The position numbers and the translations under genes were made by a program. A stretch of DNA of 64,000 nucleotides from Caldicellulosiruptoraceae bacterium PP1 (GTDB lineage: Bacteria > Bacillota > Thermoanaerobacteria > Caldicellulosiruptorales > Caldicellulosiruptoraceae): the NCBI GenBank assembly GCA_041320695.1, contig JBGGOQ010000003.1:186001-250000 (forward strand). The letters are read 5' to 3'. Numbering within the stretch: position 1 is the stretch's first letter; every line of letters begins with the position of its first letter. This document shows positions 1 to 8,545 of this stretch, piece after piece. Below the pieces are notes generated by a model. That model worked only from the letters and a program-made list of their open reading frames with translations. It did not search any database and had not been told where the DNA came from.

Positions 1-168
1 GTTTTCAGCTTTTATGATATTTTCGTTAGCCTTATCAAACTTATTTTCTTCAATTGCTGCAATAGCTAATTTAATAAATCTTATACAACCATCATAAAGC
101 ATTAATGTTAATTCTTCAGGTGGTGTTGTCATTATTCTATCTTGCTGATATTTTAGTACAGCATCCAT
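1..168 (-). CDS. fliS: Flagellar export chaperone FliS (C-terminal part cut by window edge)
   Basis: The first 56 residues of FliS are visible; the rest lies beyond position 1. FliS binds the C-terminus of unpolymerised flagellin in the cytoplasm and keeps it export-competent. The visible part has the typical start with a YQQ motif, followed by TTPPEELTLMLYDGCIRF, the conserved first helices of the family. The ATG follows a GGGAGG Shine-Dalgarno sequence. It lies directly downstream of fliD, the usual order in Firmicutes flagellar clusters. Confidence 0.93.
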   Translation of the reverse strand, partial: MDAVLKYQQDRIMTTPPEELTLMLYDGCIRFIKLAIAAIEENKFDKANENIIKAEN

Positions 169-212
169 AAATATTTTTCCTCCCAAATTTAAAATGTTTA
201 TATTTATTCTAA

Positions 213-1979
213 TTATTTAGAAAACTGTTGTGAAAGCCAGCTACTTTGGTTATTCATTTTTGAAATCATATCTTCTAATGTCGCAAACTGTTTATAATAC
301 CTATCTTGAACCCTTTGTAGTCTATCCTCTTCATCACTTATCATTTTATTTATATTCTTTAATGATTTCCCCAATTCACTTGTATCATAAATTGAATATG
401 TTGTAGGCTTTCCTGCCTTTTGAGCTAATGAATTTAACGTATTATTTACTGTATCATATAGTCTGTTTAGAATGCCCTTTTGTTCATATGATGTAGAAGT
501 TGTTCCATTTGTAAATATCTTAACAAAATTACTAAAGTCATTTGCTATTGCATTTCTTAGTTTAGTTTCATCAACATAAAGTTTACCATTTTCTTGATAA
601 GATAATGTAGTAATACCTACCTGTGATAGCTGAGATAAATCAGAACTTAATCCAGATACATTTTCATAGATATTTTTTCGGGCATTACTCAAAAAGCCAT
701 TAATAATTGAATCTCCATTAAGTAAACCTTTTTTTGCTACTTCTTCCCATTTTGTTATCTGGTCTTGGGTCATTTGGGCTTTTTGATCTTCGGTTAATGG
801 TTGATAGTCTCTATTTCTTTTCTCTGTAACTTTACTATTTAGCTTGCTAATAAGGTCATTATATTTTGAAACAAACTCTTTAACTTTATTTACAATAGAA
901 TCAATATCTTTACTCACAGTAAAGCTTTGATAACTTGAATTAGTATTTTTTGCTGTGATTGTAGTTCCAAACAAAGATATAGAGTTAGTTGCACTTGTAA
1001 GATTATTTTCAATATTATATGGATCTTTTACTGTAATTGATAAATCCTTACCATTTACGTTTTGGCTTGTAGCAACATTTGTAAAATCAAAACTTTGGAT
1101 GTTTCCATTTATAGTTATTTTTTTATTTATCGAATCATAAGTTGCATTAAAACCAGATATGCCATTTATTACTCCAATAATAGCATTACCAAAATCATCA
1201 ACTGAATTACCGCTATTAATAGTATAAGTTGATCCATTGAATGAAAAATTATAGTTAGTATTTGCAACAAACTTTGAATCTAATCCTATCAATGTTAATG
1301 AATTCAAATTATATATACTTCCAATGTTATCAATACCTTTAATAGCCAAACTTGTATTAGAACCAGTTGTTTTTGTTGAAATAATCATTCTATCGAGTGT
1401 ACTATCGTAATATGCAGATATCCCTGCATTTGTAAGTGTTTGATTCGCATTTATTTGGCTTGCAATATAGCTTCCAAAATTACTTGATGTAATAGATGAA
1501 TCAAGGGTTATACTAAAATCTTGCCCACCCACACTAAATTGATAGTTACCATTAGCTACATACTTAGAACTTACACTATTCAACATAACTTTTGCTGTTT
1601 CTGCAAGTGAATTTACCTTTACCTGATAAGTCCCTTCTAATGCAGTAGCTGATGCTGAAACACTTACAGTTCCATTTGTTATAGCATCACCAGACGCACT
1701 TATTTTTGCAAAGTTTGATGTTAGCTTCATGTCAAAGATATAGTTTTTGAAGTCAGATAAATCACTATAAATACTTAAATAATCTTCCTGCTGCCACTTT
1801 ATTAATTGTTGTTGCTGGTAAAGCTTATTTACTTTGACCTTTTCCATACTCATAAGGCCTTGTATAATAGTGTCTGTATCTAATCCTGAAGCTAAACCAC
1901 CTATTCGAGTTACATTTTTATATGCATTATAAGGATTATAAGAAGCACCGCTGCTACTACTTGTGGAGTTTATATTCAT
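213..1979 (-). CDS. fliD: Flagellar filament capping protein FliD
   Basis: FliD (588 aa) forms the cap at the growing filament tip and helps insert flagellin subunits. The N-terminus carries the family signature RIGGLASGLDTDTIIQGLM near residues 26-44. The middle is Ser/Thr/Asn-rich beta domain, including flagellin-hook-like repeats (YQFSVGGQDFSI and YNFSFNGSTYTI). The last 45 residues form the heptad-rich helix ending SSWLSQQF, typical of the D0 coiled coil. A GGAGGTGA site precedes the ATG. It sits between flaG and fliS, probably as one transcript with both. Confidence 0.96.
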   Translation of the reverse strand: MNINSTSSSSGASYNPYNAYKNVTRIGGLASGLDTDTIIQGLMSMEKVKVNKLYQQQQLIKWQQEDYLSIYSDLSDFKNYIFDMKLTSNFAKISASGDAITNGTVSVSASATALEGTYQVKVNSLAETAKVMLNSVSSKYVANGNYQFSVGGQDFSITLDSSITSSNFGSYIASQINANQTLTNAGISAYYDSTLDRMIISTKTTGSNTSLAIKGIDNIGSIYNLNSLTLIGLDSKFVANTNYNFSFNGSTYTINSGNSVDDFGNAIIGVINGISGFNATYDSINKKITINGNIQSFDFTNVATSQNVNGKDLSITVKDPYNIENNLTSATNSISLFGTTITAKNTNSSYQSFTVSKDIDSIVNKVKEFVSKYNDLISKLNSKVTEKRNRDYQPLTEDQKAQMTQDQITKWEEVAKKGLLNGDSIINGFLSNARKNIYENVSGLSSDLSQLSQVGITTLSYQENGKLYVDETKLRNAIANDFSNFVKIFTNGTTSTSYEQKGILNRLYDTVNNTLNSLAQKAGKPTTYSIYDTSELGKSLKNINKMISDEEDRLQRVQDRYYKQFATLEDMISKMNNQSSWLSQQFSK

Positions 1980-1999
1980 TTTATTCTCACCTCCATTTT

Positions 2000-2383
2000 T
2001 TATCTTCTTTCGTCAACAAATACCCCTGCAAGCTCCCAAAGTTTTGCTACCATATCAAGAATCTTTTCTGGAGGTATTTCACGTATTAACTTGTTTGTTT
2101 CTTTATCAAAAACCTTCACAACAATCTCATGTGTTTCTTTGTGGATAGAAAACTCAAGCCTTGTATATTTTGCTTCAAATGCCTTGTTTGCATGCTGTAT
2201 AACCTCAAGTAATGCATCCTCGTCAATATTACTTTTTTTGTTCAGTTTATTGTTTTTATCCTCTTGCTCAAATGAAGGGTCATTCTTTTTAAAATCAGTT
2301 TTTTCAACAGCTTCATTTCTATTTACTATATTTGGATTTATATTTGAAATTGTATCTACAGAACCTATATTGTTAATACCCAT
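2000..2383 (-). CDS. flaG: FlaG family flagellar protein
   Basis: This 127 aa cytoplasmic protein has a variable, charged N-terminus (Asn/Lys-rich linker to about residue 60) followed by the FlaG domain. The diagnostic stretch is near the end: VVKVFDKETNKLIREIPPEK, followed by a short LWELAGVFVDE helix. FlaG proteins influence filament length; the precise role is not fixed. A TTTGGAGGC site precedes the ATG. fliD begins 20 bases downstream, so the order is flaG-fliD-fliS. Confidence 0.9.
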   Translation of the reverse strand: MGINNIGSVDTISNINPNIVNRNEAVEKTDFKKNDPSFEQEDKNNKLNKKSNIDEDALLEVIQHANKAFEAKYTRLEFSIHKETHEIVVKVFDKETNKLIREIPPEKILDMVAKLWELAGVFVDERR

Positions 2384-2448
2384 AAATATGCCTCCAAAAT
2401 CTTATATGCCTTTACTATTTATATCGTAAATTCACAAGAAAAATTTAG

Positions 2449-2492
2449 GTTAAAAAAATTAAAGAGGCTGTCTAAATTAATTTTCAGCCTCT
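2449..2492 (-). terminator. Rho-independent terminator of the kimA-like gene
   Basis: Inverted repeat AGAGGCTG / CAGCCTCT (2463-2470 and 2485-2492). On the minus strand it is followed by a T-rich run with seven Ts. The stem overlaps the stop codon of the permease gene. It belongs to a family of similar GAGG(C/G)TGT hairpins in this window. Confidence 0.75.
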
Positions 2493-4364
2493 ATTAATAT
2501 TATTGAGTTTAATTTGATTTAAATAAAAATCATCATCTTTTAGTTGTAATGGCATGACAGATACTACTATGTGTTTGTGTTTCAGCAATTCCTTTTCAAT
2601 AAATAACCATGTGTGATTGTGTAAAAGCCTATGCCACCATCTTGTAACACCAAATTTAGGCAATATTACAGTAATCATATCGCCTTTTTGATAATTATAT
2701 TCTTCTGATTTAATATATTCTAAAAGTGGATCAACAATCTTCCTATAAGGTGAATATTTTATAACCAATGGTATCCCACAATTCAAAGCTTCATATCTTT
2801 CTTTAACTTTCTTAGCCATTTCTTCATCAATTGAAACATTAAAAGCAATTACATTATTTGAAATTGTTTTTGCATATCTTAATGCTCTGATACTTGCCTT
2901 ATTTACACTTTCGATTGGTACTATTACCCTATTTCTATATATTGCATGTTCTATATCAATATTAGGATATTCCTCAGGTTTTATTTTTAGCTGCATACCA
3001 ACTGCAAGATAGTGTTTTTTTACTTTGCTCATTGCATAGATGAGTATTGGTATTACAAGAACAACAACCCATGCACCCTCATGGAATTTTGTAACTGAAA
3101 TTATAACAACAACAATTGCTGTTGTTAAAGCACCAAAACCGTTAATAAATGCTTTTATTTGCCAATTATTTCCTTTAATCTTTAACCATCTTTTAAACAT
3201 TCCGAACTGTGAAAGAGTAAATGATATAAAAACACCTACTGCGTATAAACCAATTAAAGCTGTTACCTTTGCCTTAAAAGCTACAATCAATAATATAGCT
3301 GCAAGTGATAAAACAATAATCCCATTAGAATAACTTAATTTATCGCCTCTCATACTTAGCTGTCTAGGTACATATTCCTCTTTTGCCATAACAGCTATTA
3401 GCATAGGAAATCCAGAAAAAGCAGTATTTGCAGCAAGAACAAGTATTATAAAAGTTGTTGCAGTAACAAAATAAAACATAAAGCTTTTCCCAAATATCTC
3501 TTGAGCCATTATTACAAGCATAGCTTTTTCGGTTGGTATTACATGATAAAAGTTGGCTAATATTGAGGTTCCACCAAAAAGGACAAAAATAATAAGCGAT
3601 AGTAGAAGTAAAACAGTCTTAGCATGTTTTGTAGCAGGCTCTTTAAAATTCGGAACAGCATTACTCACAGCCTCAATACCAGTTAGTGCAGTACAACCGC
3701 TTGAAAAAGCCTTCAGTAGTAAAAACAATGTTATTGGCTCAAGTGCAGGTTGTATTTTAGGTTCTGGTGGAATATACCCTGATTTTAACTTCACAAATCC
3801 TGCAATTATCATTGAGATTATTGCAAACATAAAAGCATATGCAGGTATTCCAAAATATTTAGATGATTCTCTAATTCCTCTTAGATTACCTAACATTATT
3901 ATAAGAACAATTAGAACACTTAATGAAACTTTAAATGCTTTAAGGTGTGGAAAAGCTGATGTAATCTGTTCAACACCTGAGGACACTGAAACAGCAACTG
4001 TTAATATATAATCAACAGAAAGTGCAGCTCCTGCAGTAATGCCTGCCCAAATTCCAATGTTGTCCTTTGCAACTACATAAGCACCTCCACCATTTGGATA
4101 ACAGTCTATTGTTTGCCTATAAGAAAGCATCAAAATAAACAGTAAAACAATAATTGCAAATGAAACAACCATAACCTCTCTATAGGCTATTAACCCAACT
4201 AATGGAAGTAAAACAAGTAATACCTCTTGCCCCGCATAAGCAACAGACGAAATTGCATCGCTTGATAGAATAGGTAGTCCCCAAAAAACACCAAACTTCT
4301 CCTCATGCAATCTTTCATTCTCTAAAGGTTTACCAATTAATATTCTTTTTAATTTTTGTAACAA
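2484..4364 (-). CDS. kimA: KimA-type APC superfamily potassium importer
   Basis: The protein has 626 aa: about twelve membrane segments (residues 30-450) and a soluble C-terminal domain of about 170 residues. The motif LSSDAISSVAYAGQE near residue 34 and YPNGGGAYVVAKDN near residue 90 are characteristic of the KimA (YdaO) branch of the KUP/APC family. B. subtilis KimA imports K+ and is inhibited by c-di-AMP through its cytosolic domain; the same control is inferred here from length and architecture. The start is TTG after AAGGTGA. It is monocistronic, with its own promoter and terminator. A generic amino-acid permease is the main alternative. Confidence 0.82.
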   Translation of the reverse strand: MLQKLKRILIGKPLENERLHEEKFGVFWGLPILSSDAISSVAYAGQEVLLVLLPLVGLIAYREVMVVSFAIIVLLFILMLSYRQTIDCYPNGGGAYVVAKDNIGIWAGITAGAALSVDYILTVAVSVSSGVEQITSAFPHLKAFKVSLSVLIVLIIMLGNLRGIRESSKYFGIPAYAFMFAIISMIIAGFVKLKSGYIPPEPKIQPALEPITLFLLLKAFSSGCTALTGIEAVSNAVPNFKEPATKHAKTVLLLLSLIIFVLFGGTSILANFYHVIPTEKAMLVIMAQEIFGKSFMFYFVTATTFIILVLAANTAFSGFPMLIAVMAKEEYVPRQLSMRGDKLSYSNGIIVLSLAAILLIVAFKAKVTALIGLYAVGVFISFTLSQFGMFKRWLKIKGNNWQIKAFINGFGALTTAIVVVIISVTKFHEGAWVVVLVIPILIYAMSKVKKHYLAVGMQLKIKPEEYPNIDIEHAIYRNRVIVPIESVNKASIRALRYAKTISNNVIAFNVSIDEEMAKKVKERYEALNCGIPLVIKYSPYRKIVDPLLEYIKSEEYNYQKGDMITVILPKFGVTRWWHRLLHNHTWLFIEKELLKHKHIVVSVMPLQLKDDDFYLNQIKLNNINRG

Positions 4365-4409
4365 GCTTTCACCTTCCTAAGTATTATACTTTTCATATGA
4401 TAAAATATA

Positions 4410-4437
4410 ATTATACAACTATTTTGTTTATTTTCAA
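4410..4437 (-). promoter_or_regulatory. Predicted sigma-A promoter of the kimA-like gene
   Basis: TTGAAA (4432-4437) and a perfect TATAAT (4410-4415), read on the minus strand, are separated by 16 bases. They lie about 45 bases upstream of the TTG start. I see no c-di-AMP (ydaO) riboswitch between promoter and gene; the leader is too short. Confidence 0.6.
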
Positions 4438-4647
4438 TATAGGATTAAAAATAACCTATAGTATATTTATATAGCTTGTATATCATAATTAGTTATTTAA
4501 GATTTTTTTTATCTATTATTTATATAATATAATTGTTAATTTTATAAGGATTTCACAAGTTTTTAATGTATATATTTAAATTGACTTTATTTGATATCAA
4601 AGATAGAATTATTGCAAAAGACATATTTAGGACTTGGAGGTAATTTT

Positions 4648-5010
4648 ATGACAGAGATCCTACTTTTCATTGTTATAGGTCTTGCTGCAGGAATTCTTAG
4701 TGGTATGTTCGGAATTGGTGGAGGTATTATTATCATCCCTGCCCTTGTTTACCTTTGTGGTTTTACACAAATTAAAGCACAAGGAACATCGCTTGCAATA
4801 CTTCTCCCTCCTGTTGGTATATTTGCATTTTATGAATACTATAAACATGGAAATGTAAATTTGAAGGCATCTATATTTATAATTATATTCTTAGTTATTG
4901 GTTCTATTTTTGGTGCAAGGATTGCAAATAATATACCTGTATCTATTCTCAAAAAAGGCTTTGCACTACTACTTGCATTTGTTTCAATAAAGATGTTTTT
5001 TTCAAAATAA
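4648..5010 (+). CDS. Half-size TSUP (TauE/SafE) family membrane protein
   Basis: This 120 aa protein has about four membrane helices. The start LLFIVIGLAAGILSGMFGIG and the GGGIIIIPAL motif are typical of the TSUP (sulfite exporter TauE/SafE) family. Family members are usually about 250 aa with two repeats; this one matches a single repeat, so a functional form would have to dimerise. It ends cleanly after a normal final helix and shows no frameshift. ATG 4648 is chosen over an upstream in-frame ATG (4591) because TTGGAGGT lies 7 bases before it. The substrate is unknown. It lies just upstream of the fluoride riboswitch but outside its control. Confidence 0.8.
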   Translation: MTEILLFIVIGLAAGILSGMFGIGGGIIIIPALVYLCGFTQIKAQGTSLAILLPPVGIFAFYEYYKHGNVNLKASIFIIIFLVIGSIFGARIANNIPVSILKKGFALLLAFVSIKMFFSK

Positions 5011-5016
5011 TTATCA

Positions 5017-5044
5017 TTGATTTTTTTGTAAGTTGTGATAAAAT
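5017..5044 (+). promoter_or_regulatory. Predicted promoter for fluoride riboswitch 1
   Basis: TTGATT (5017-5022) and TAAAAT (5039-5044) with a 16-base spacer end 16 bases before the riboswitch P1 stem. This is consistent with transcription starting just ahead of the aptamer. Confidence 0.55.
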
Positions 5045-5057
5045 TAAAAATATATAG

Positions 5058-5103
5058 ATAGGTGATGGAGTTCACCTTTAATTGCTTTAATGCTAATGAC
5101 TCC
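5058..5103 (+). promoter_or_regulatory. Fluoride (crcB motif) riboswitch aptamer 1
   Basis: The stem GGTGATGGAGTTCACC (5061-5076) matches the crcB-motif GGxGAUGGxxUUCxCC hallmark. It is followed by a TTTAA linker, a short second stem (TGC/GC) and CTAATGACTCC. The loop GGAGT can form the family pseudoknot with ACTCC (5099-5103). Those ACTCC bases are also the 5' end of the terminator stem, so fluoride binding and termination are mutually exclusive: the switch is ON with fluoride. Downstream lie two crcB genes, the classical target. Confidence 0.9.
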
Positions 5104-5139
5104 TACAAATAACAATGATGTTATTTGTAGGAGTTTTTT
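5099..5139 (+). terminator. Expression-platform terminator of fluoride riboswitch 1
   Basis: A perfect 15-bp stem (ACTCCTACAAATAAC 5099-5113 with its complement 5120-5134) has a 6-base loop and is followed by six Ts. The first five bases are shared with the aptamer pseudoknot. Confidence 0.92.
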
Positions 5140-5191
5140 GCTTATATAGAGGGTGTTATTATTAATAAAAGTATTATTTATTTTGAATTAA

Positions 5192-5398
5192 TTTCTAATA
5201 CATTCTATAAATGTCTATAATTTGCTAAAAACTGTTTATGATATACAAATACAAAAGATCACTAATATTCAAAAAAACCTGAAAGAAATAAAAAGAAAAT
5301 CAGATTACAGATTTTCTAATGAGCCTTTATCTTTAGATGAAAAAGTAGCTTGGATAACAGCTGTAAAACTTTTTGTAGGGCATTTAGGAATAAAATAG
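5192..5398 (+). pseudogene. Short open frame, probable gene relic between riboswitch and crcB
   Basis: The frame is open for 68 codons but has no ATG and no Shine-Dalgarno sequence; a TTG at 5222 is the only plausible start. The C-terminal part reads like a real protein end (SLDEKVAWITAVKLFVGHLG). I do not recognise the family. It may be the tail of a lost gene or an unannotated short peptide within the riboswitch leader. Confidence 0.35.
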
Positions 5399-5420
5399 AT
5401 TTATACAGGAGGATTTGATT

Positions 5421-5879
5421 ATGAGAAAATATATATTTATTGGAATAGGCGGGGCATCGGGCTCAATTACAAGAGCCTTTTTAGAGAGTATTCATATATA
5501 TAATTATAAAGAAAATATCCCTCTAAATACACTTCTTATAAATTTAACTGGTAGTTTTCTATTATCACTTATTCTTACTATTGCATTAGAGATTTGGGCT
5601 ATTGATGCTGATATAAGAATAGGCATAACAACAGGTTTTATTGGTTCTTATACAACATTTTCAACTTTGTGTAAAGAAACATTTAAGTTATTAGAAGTAG
5701 GTGATTACTTCTCTGCACTAAACTATTTAACAATATCAACAGTTTTAGGTCTTATTTTGTCATATTATGGCATTGTTGTTGCTCGAGAGGTAATAGCAAA
5801 AAGGGTTGGTTCAAATAACAACAATAATGATGACACAGAAAATATAACTGATTTAAATTATAACAGCGAGGTTGATTAA
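5421..5879 (+). CDS. crcB: Fluoride channel CrcB/Fluc, subunit 1
   Basis: This 152 aa protein has four predicted helices. Fluc channels are dimers that let F- leave the cytoplasm. Family motifs are all present: GIGGASGSITR at the N-terminus, INLTGSF in helix 2 and GFIGSYTTFST in helix 3 (the Phe-box and Na+ site region). The Asn/Asp-rich C-terminal tail (VGSNNNNNDDTEN onward) of about 24 residues is unusual. ATG 5421 lies 8 bases after AGGAGG; the earlier TTG overlaps that site. A second crcB begins 1 base after the stop, suggesting a heterodimer. Confidence 0.93.
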   Translation: MRKYIFIGIGGASGSITRAFLESIHIYNYKENIPLNTLLINLTGSFLLSLILTIALEIWAIDADIRIGITTGFIGSYTTFSTLCKETFKLLEVGDYFSALNYLTISTVLGLILSYYGIVVAREVIAKRVGSNNNNNDDTENITDLNYNSEVD

Positions 5880-5880
5880 A

Positions 5881-6240
5881 ATGCACTATCTTCTTGTTGG
5901 CTTAGGTGGAATTGTAGGAAGTATAACAAGGTTTGCTCTTGGTAAGTTTATCTCAGAGAAAAATAGTTCTGATTTTCCTATTGCAACTCTATTAATTAAT
6001 ATATCAGGAGCTTTTTTATTAGGCCTTGTAAATGGGATAGGTGTAAAAGATAAATTATATCTTCTTTTAGCAGATGGTTTTTTGGGAGCTTATACGACAT
6101 TTTCAACTTTTATGTATGAGGGTATATTTCTTTTAGAAGAGGATGAAAAGATGCCTGCTTTTAGGTATATATTAGGAACAATATTTTTTGGTATAATTGG
6201 TTTTGTAGTAGGTTATATTTTAGGTAAATTTATTAGATAA
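5881..6240 (+). CDS. crcB: Fluoride channel CrcB/Fluc, subunit 2
   Basis: A second Fluc homologue (119 aa, four helices) follows. It carries GLGGIVGSITR, INISGAF and GFLGAYTTFSTF at the expected places. Tandem divergent crcB genes often encode two subunits that pair in antiparallel orientation; that is inferred here from adjacency. ATG 5881 is preferred, with GCGAGG at the right distance. It is transcribed with subunit 1 and the DUF190 gene, downstream of the fluoride riboswitch. Confidence 0.93.
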   Translation: MHYLLVGLGGIVGSITRFALGKFISEKNSSDFPIATLLINISGAFLLGLVNGIGVKDKLYLLLADGFLGAYTTFSTFMYEGIFLLEEDEKMPAFRYILGTIFFGIIGFVVGYILGKFIR

Positions 6241-6261
6241 AGTTTTTTGGGAGGCATTTAT

Positions 6262-6591
6262 ATGGATTTAGAAAAGAATTGTAAGATTCTAAAAATATAC
6301 GTAAGTGAAGACTCAAAATATAAAGGACATAGCCTATATCATGCAATTATTCTAAAGCTTAGAGAATTAGGTATAGCAGGTGCTACTGTAATTAGAGGTA
6401 TTGAAGGTTTTGGACAAGATAAAAGACTTCATACAGCAAGGATTGTTGATGCCTCACTGTCACTTCCTGTTGTAATCGAAGCTATTGATAATGCAGATAA
6501 AATTGATGCTGTAATTCCACATATAAAAGCTATGTTAAATGAAGGGCTTATGATAACTGCTGATATAAATGTTATTAAATATGGAAAATAA
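6262..6591 (+). CDS. DUF190 (PII-like) protein linked to CrcB
   Basis: The protein has 109 aa. LKIYVSEDSKYKGHSLYHAI and the segment GATVIRGIEGFG are typical of DUF190, a ferredoxin-like PII-fold family commonly encoded next to crcB. Its biochemical role is unsettled; regulation of the channel or of the fluoride response is suggested by context only. ATG 6262 follows GGGAGG. It is the last gene of the fluoride operon. Confidence 0.88.
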   Translation: MDLEKNCKILKIYVSEDSKYKGHSLYHAIILKLRELGIAGATVIRGIEGFGQDKRLHTARIVDASLSLPVVIEAIDNADKIDAVIPHIKAMLNEGLMITADINVIKYGK

Positions 6592-6605
6592 ACTATCTTA
6601 ACCAT

Positions 6606-6630
6606 GCCGGTATATAACCGTCTTTTTTTT
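6606..6630 (+). terminator. Weak terminator after the fluoride operon
   Basis: A short stem CGGT/ACCG (6608-6620) is followed by TCTTTTTTTT. The stem is only four pairs, so the call rests mainly on the T-run and on position. Confidence 0.4.
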
Positions 6631-6720
6631 GTATATACCCATTTTAAAAATTAATTTGACATATTTCTATTAATACTTTAGAATTTTAAATAAAAAATAA
6701 GATTAGGAGAGATTAGAAAG

Positions 6721-8097
6721 ATGAGCACAAGAAAGAAAGTTCCTTTTAAGACATTTCTTAGCGAAGATGAGCTTCCAAGGTATTGGTATAATATTTCGGC
6801 CGATTTGAGTTCCCCTCTTATGCCACCTTTAGACCCTCAAACAAAAAAGCCTTTAAATCCAGATAACCTAAAAGCAATATTTGCTGATGAACTTATCAAG
6901 CAAGAAATTTCTCAAGAAAGATTTATTGAAATCCCAGATGAGGTTTTTGAATTTTATAAGCAATACCGTTCAACCCCACTTATTCGAGCATATAATCTTG
7001 AGAAGTTATTAAATACTCCTGCAAGAATTTATTATAAATATGAGGGTGCAACACCATCTGGAAGCCATAAGCTAAATACTGCTATCCCACAAGCGTACTA
7101 CAACAAAAAACAAGGTATCAAAAGACTTGCAACCGAAACTGGTGCAGGACAATGGGGGTCTGCATTATCAATTGCTTGTAACTTCTTTGGACTTGAATGT
7201 ACTGTATATATGGTAAAAGTAAGTTATAATCAAAAGCCTTATAGAAAGATACTTATGGAGACATTTGGTGCTAAAGTCATACCAAGCCCAAGTAATTTAA
7301 CACAGTCAGGAAGAAGTATACTTGAAAAAGAACCAAATTCGCCTGGAAGTTTAGGTATTGCAATAAGTGAAGCTGTTGAAGATGCTGCAACTCATGACGA
7401 TACAAACTATACACTTGGTAGTGTTTTAAATCATGTAATTTTACATCAAACAGTTATTGGTGAAGAGGCTAAACTTCAAATGGAAAAGATTGACGAATAT
7501 CCAGATATCGTTATTGGTTGTTGTGGTGGTGGAAGTAACTTTGCAGGTATTAGCTTCCCATTCTTAAGAGATAAGTTAACTCAAGGCAAAAATATAAGAG
7601 CAATTGCGGTAGAACCAACTGCTTGCCCAACACTTACAAAGGGTAAATTTACCTATGATTTTGGAGATGTTGCTGGTTTTACACCACTTATGATGATGTA
7701 TACAGTTGGAAATAAGTTTGTTCCTCCAAGTATACATGCAGGTGGTCTTAGATACCATGGTGATTCTCCACTTGTAAGTAAATTATATAATGATGGCATA
7801 ATCGAAGCAAAGGCTTATACACAAAATGAGGTATTCAGTGCTGCAGTTATGTTTGCAAAATCTGAAGGTATTATCCCAGCTCCAGAGTCTTCACATGCTA
7901 TCAAGGCGGCAATTGATGAGGCAATACTTGCAAGAGAAGAAGGAAAAGAAAAGACAATTCTATTTGCTTTAAGTGGACATGGTCATTTTGATTTAGCTGC
8001 ATATGATGATTTTTTAAATGGAAGACTTGAGGACATTGAAATAGATGATAAACTAATTGATAACTCATTAAAGCAACTACCATGCATTGAGGATTAA
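6721..8097 (+). CDS. trpB: TrpB2-type tryptophan synthase beta-like protein
   Basis: This PLP enzyme (458 aa) condenses indole (or a related acceptor) with L-serine. The PLP lysine sits in SGSHKLNT (near residue 118) and the phosphate loop is [10 protein letters not shown] (near residue 267). Length, the RYWYNI N-terminus and the absence of a neighbouring trpA mark the TrpB2 subgroup, which works as a stand-alone indole-salvage enzyme in many anaerobes. AGGAGAG precedes the ATG. No other trp genes or T-box are nearby. Confidence 0.9.
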   Translation: MSTRKKVPFKTFLSEDELPRYWYNISADLSSPLMPPLDPQTKKPLNPDNLKAIFADELIKQEISQERFIEIPDEVFEFYKQYRSTPLIRAYNLEKLLNTPARIYYKYEGATPSGSHKLNTAIPQAYYNKKQGIKRLATETGAGQWGSALSIACNFFGLECTVYMVKVSYNQKPYRKILMETFGAKVIPSPSNLTQSGRSILEKEPNSPGSLGIAISEAVEDAATHDDTNYTLGSVLNHVILHQTVIGEEAKLQMEKIDEYPDIVIGCCGGGSNFAGISFPFLRDKLTQGKNIRAIAVEPTACPTLTKGKFTYDFGDVAGFTPLMMMYTVGNKFVPPSIHAGGLRYHGDSPLVSKLYNDGIIEAKAYTQNEVFSAAVMFAKSEGIIPAPESSHAIKAAIDEAILAREEGKEKTILFALSGHGHFDLAAYDDFLNGRLEDIEIDDKLIDNSLKQLPCIED

Positions 8098-8131
8098 ACT
8101 CTTTTAAATGGCAATAAGAGAATTTTTTATA

Positions 8132-8210
8132 AATAGGAATAAAGGCCTTCTTAGTTGGAAGTATTAATATATTTATTTCTATATAAGGGGGATTTTATTC
8201 CTATTTTTTA
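8132..8210 (+). terminator. Probable terminator of trpB2
   Basis: AATAGGAATAAA (from 8132) pairs with TTTATTCCTATT ending near 8206, enclosing a smaller CTTC/GAAG hairpin, and is followed by a T-rich run. The long apical region makes it atypical. Confidence 0.5.
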
Positions 8211-8249
8211 TTTTGATTTCTTTCACATTATCAGTTATATAATAAAATA

Positions 8250-8279
8250 TTTACACGTGTTATTTACACATGATATAAT
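8250..8279 (+). promoter_or_regulatory. hicAB promoter with a repeated TTTACACRTG operator candidate
   Basis: TTTACA (8250-8255) and TATAAT (8274-8279) with an 18-base spacer form a promoter. The direct repeats TTTACACGTG (8250-8259) and TTTACACATG (8263-8272) fill the spacer, and ACACGTGT is itself palindromic. Binding of the HicB C-terminal domain here would block RNA polymerase; this is inferred from position and from autoregulation known in HicAB systems. Confidence 0.55.
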
Positions 8280-8302
8280 ATTAATGTAAGGGGAGGGTTG
8301 AG

Positions 8303-8488
8303 GTGAAACCTAAAGATCTAATAAAAGAACTTGAAAAAGATGGTTGGTTTGAAGTAAGACAAAAAGGTTCTCATAAACAATTTAAACATATAAATAAAAA
8401 AGGTACAGTAACTGTCCCTTTCCATAATAAAGATCTTGACCCAAAGACACTAAATAGTATTCTTAAACAGGCAGGGTTAAAAAAATGA
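8303..8488 (+). CDS. hicA: HicA mRNA interferase toxin
   Basis: HicA (61 aa) is a small double-stranded-RNA-binding-fold ribonuclease that cleaves mRNA when free of HicB. The catalytic histidine lies in QKGSHKQFKH (His24), and the C-terminal LKQAGL is typical of the family. GTG start 8303 follows GGGGAGGG by about 5 bases. The antitoxin gene follows 57 bases downstream, the usual toxin-first order. Confidence 0.93.
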   Translation: MKPKDLIKELEKDGWFEVRQKGSHKQFKHINKKGTVTVPFHNKDLDPKTLNSILKQAGLKK

Positions 8489-8545
8489 CTTGTTGCTTAA
8501 GTAATTTATATAAATTTTATATTATCAATGAGAGGAGGGCTTATT

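Noticed and set aside
955-1140. Antisense ORFs opposite long genes such as fliD, kimA and leuA
   Set aside because: They lie entirely within genes with clear homology, have no Shine-Dalgarno and no recognisable domains.
4365-4590. Possible c-di-AMP (ydaO) riboswitch upstream of kimA
   Set aside because: The leader between the predicted promoter and the start codon is only about 40 bases and AT-rich; none of the conserved ydaO blocks is present.
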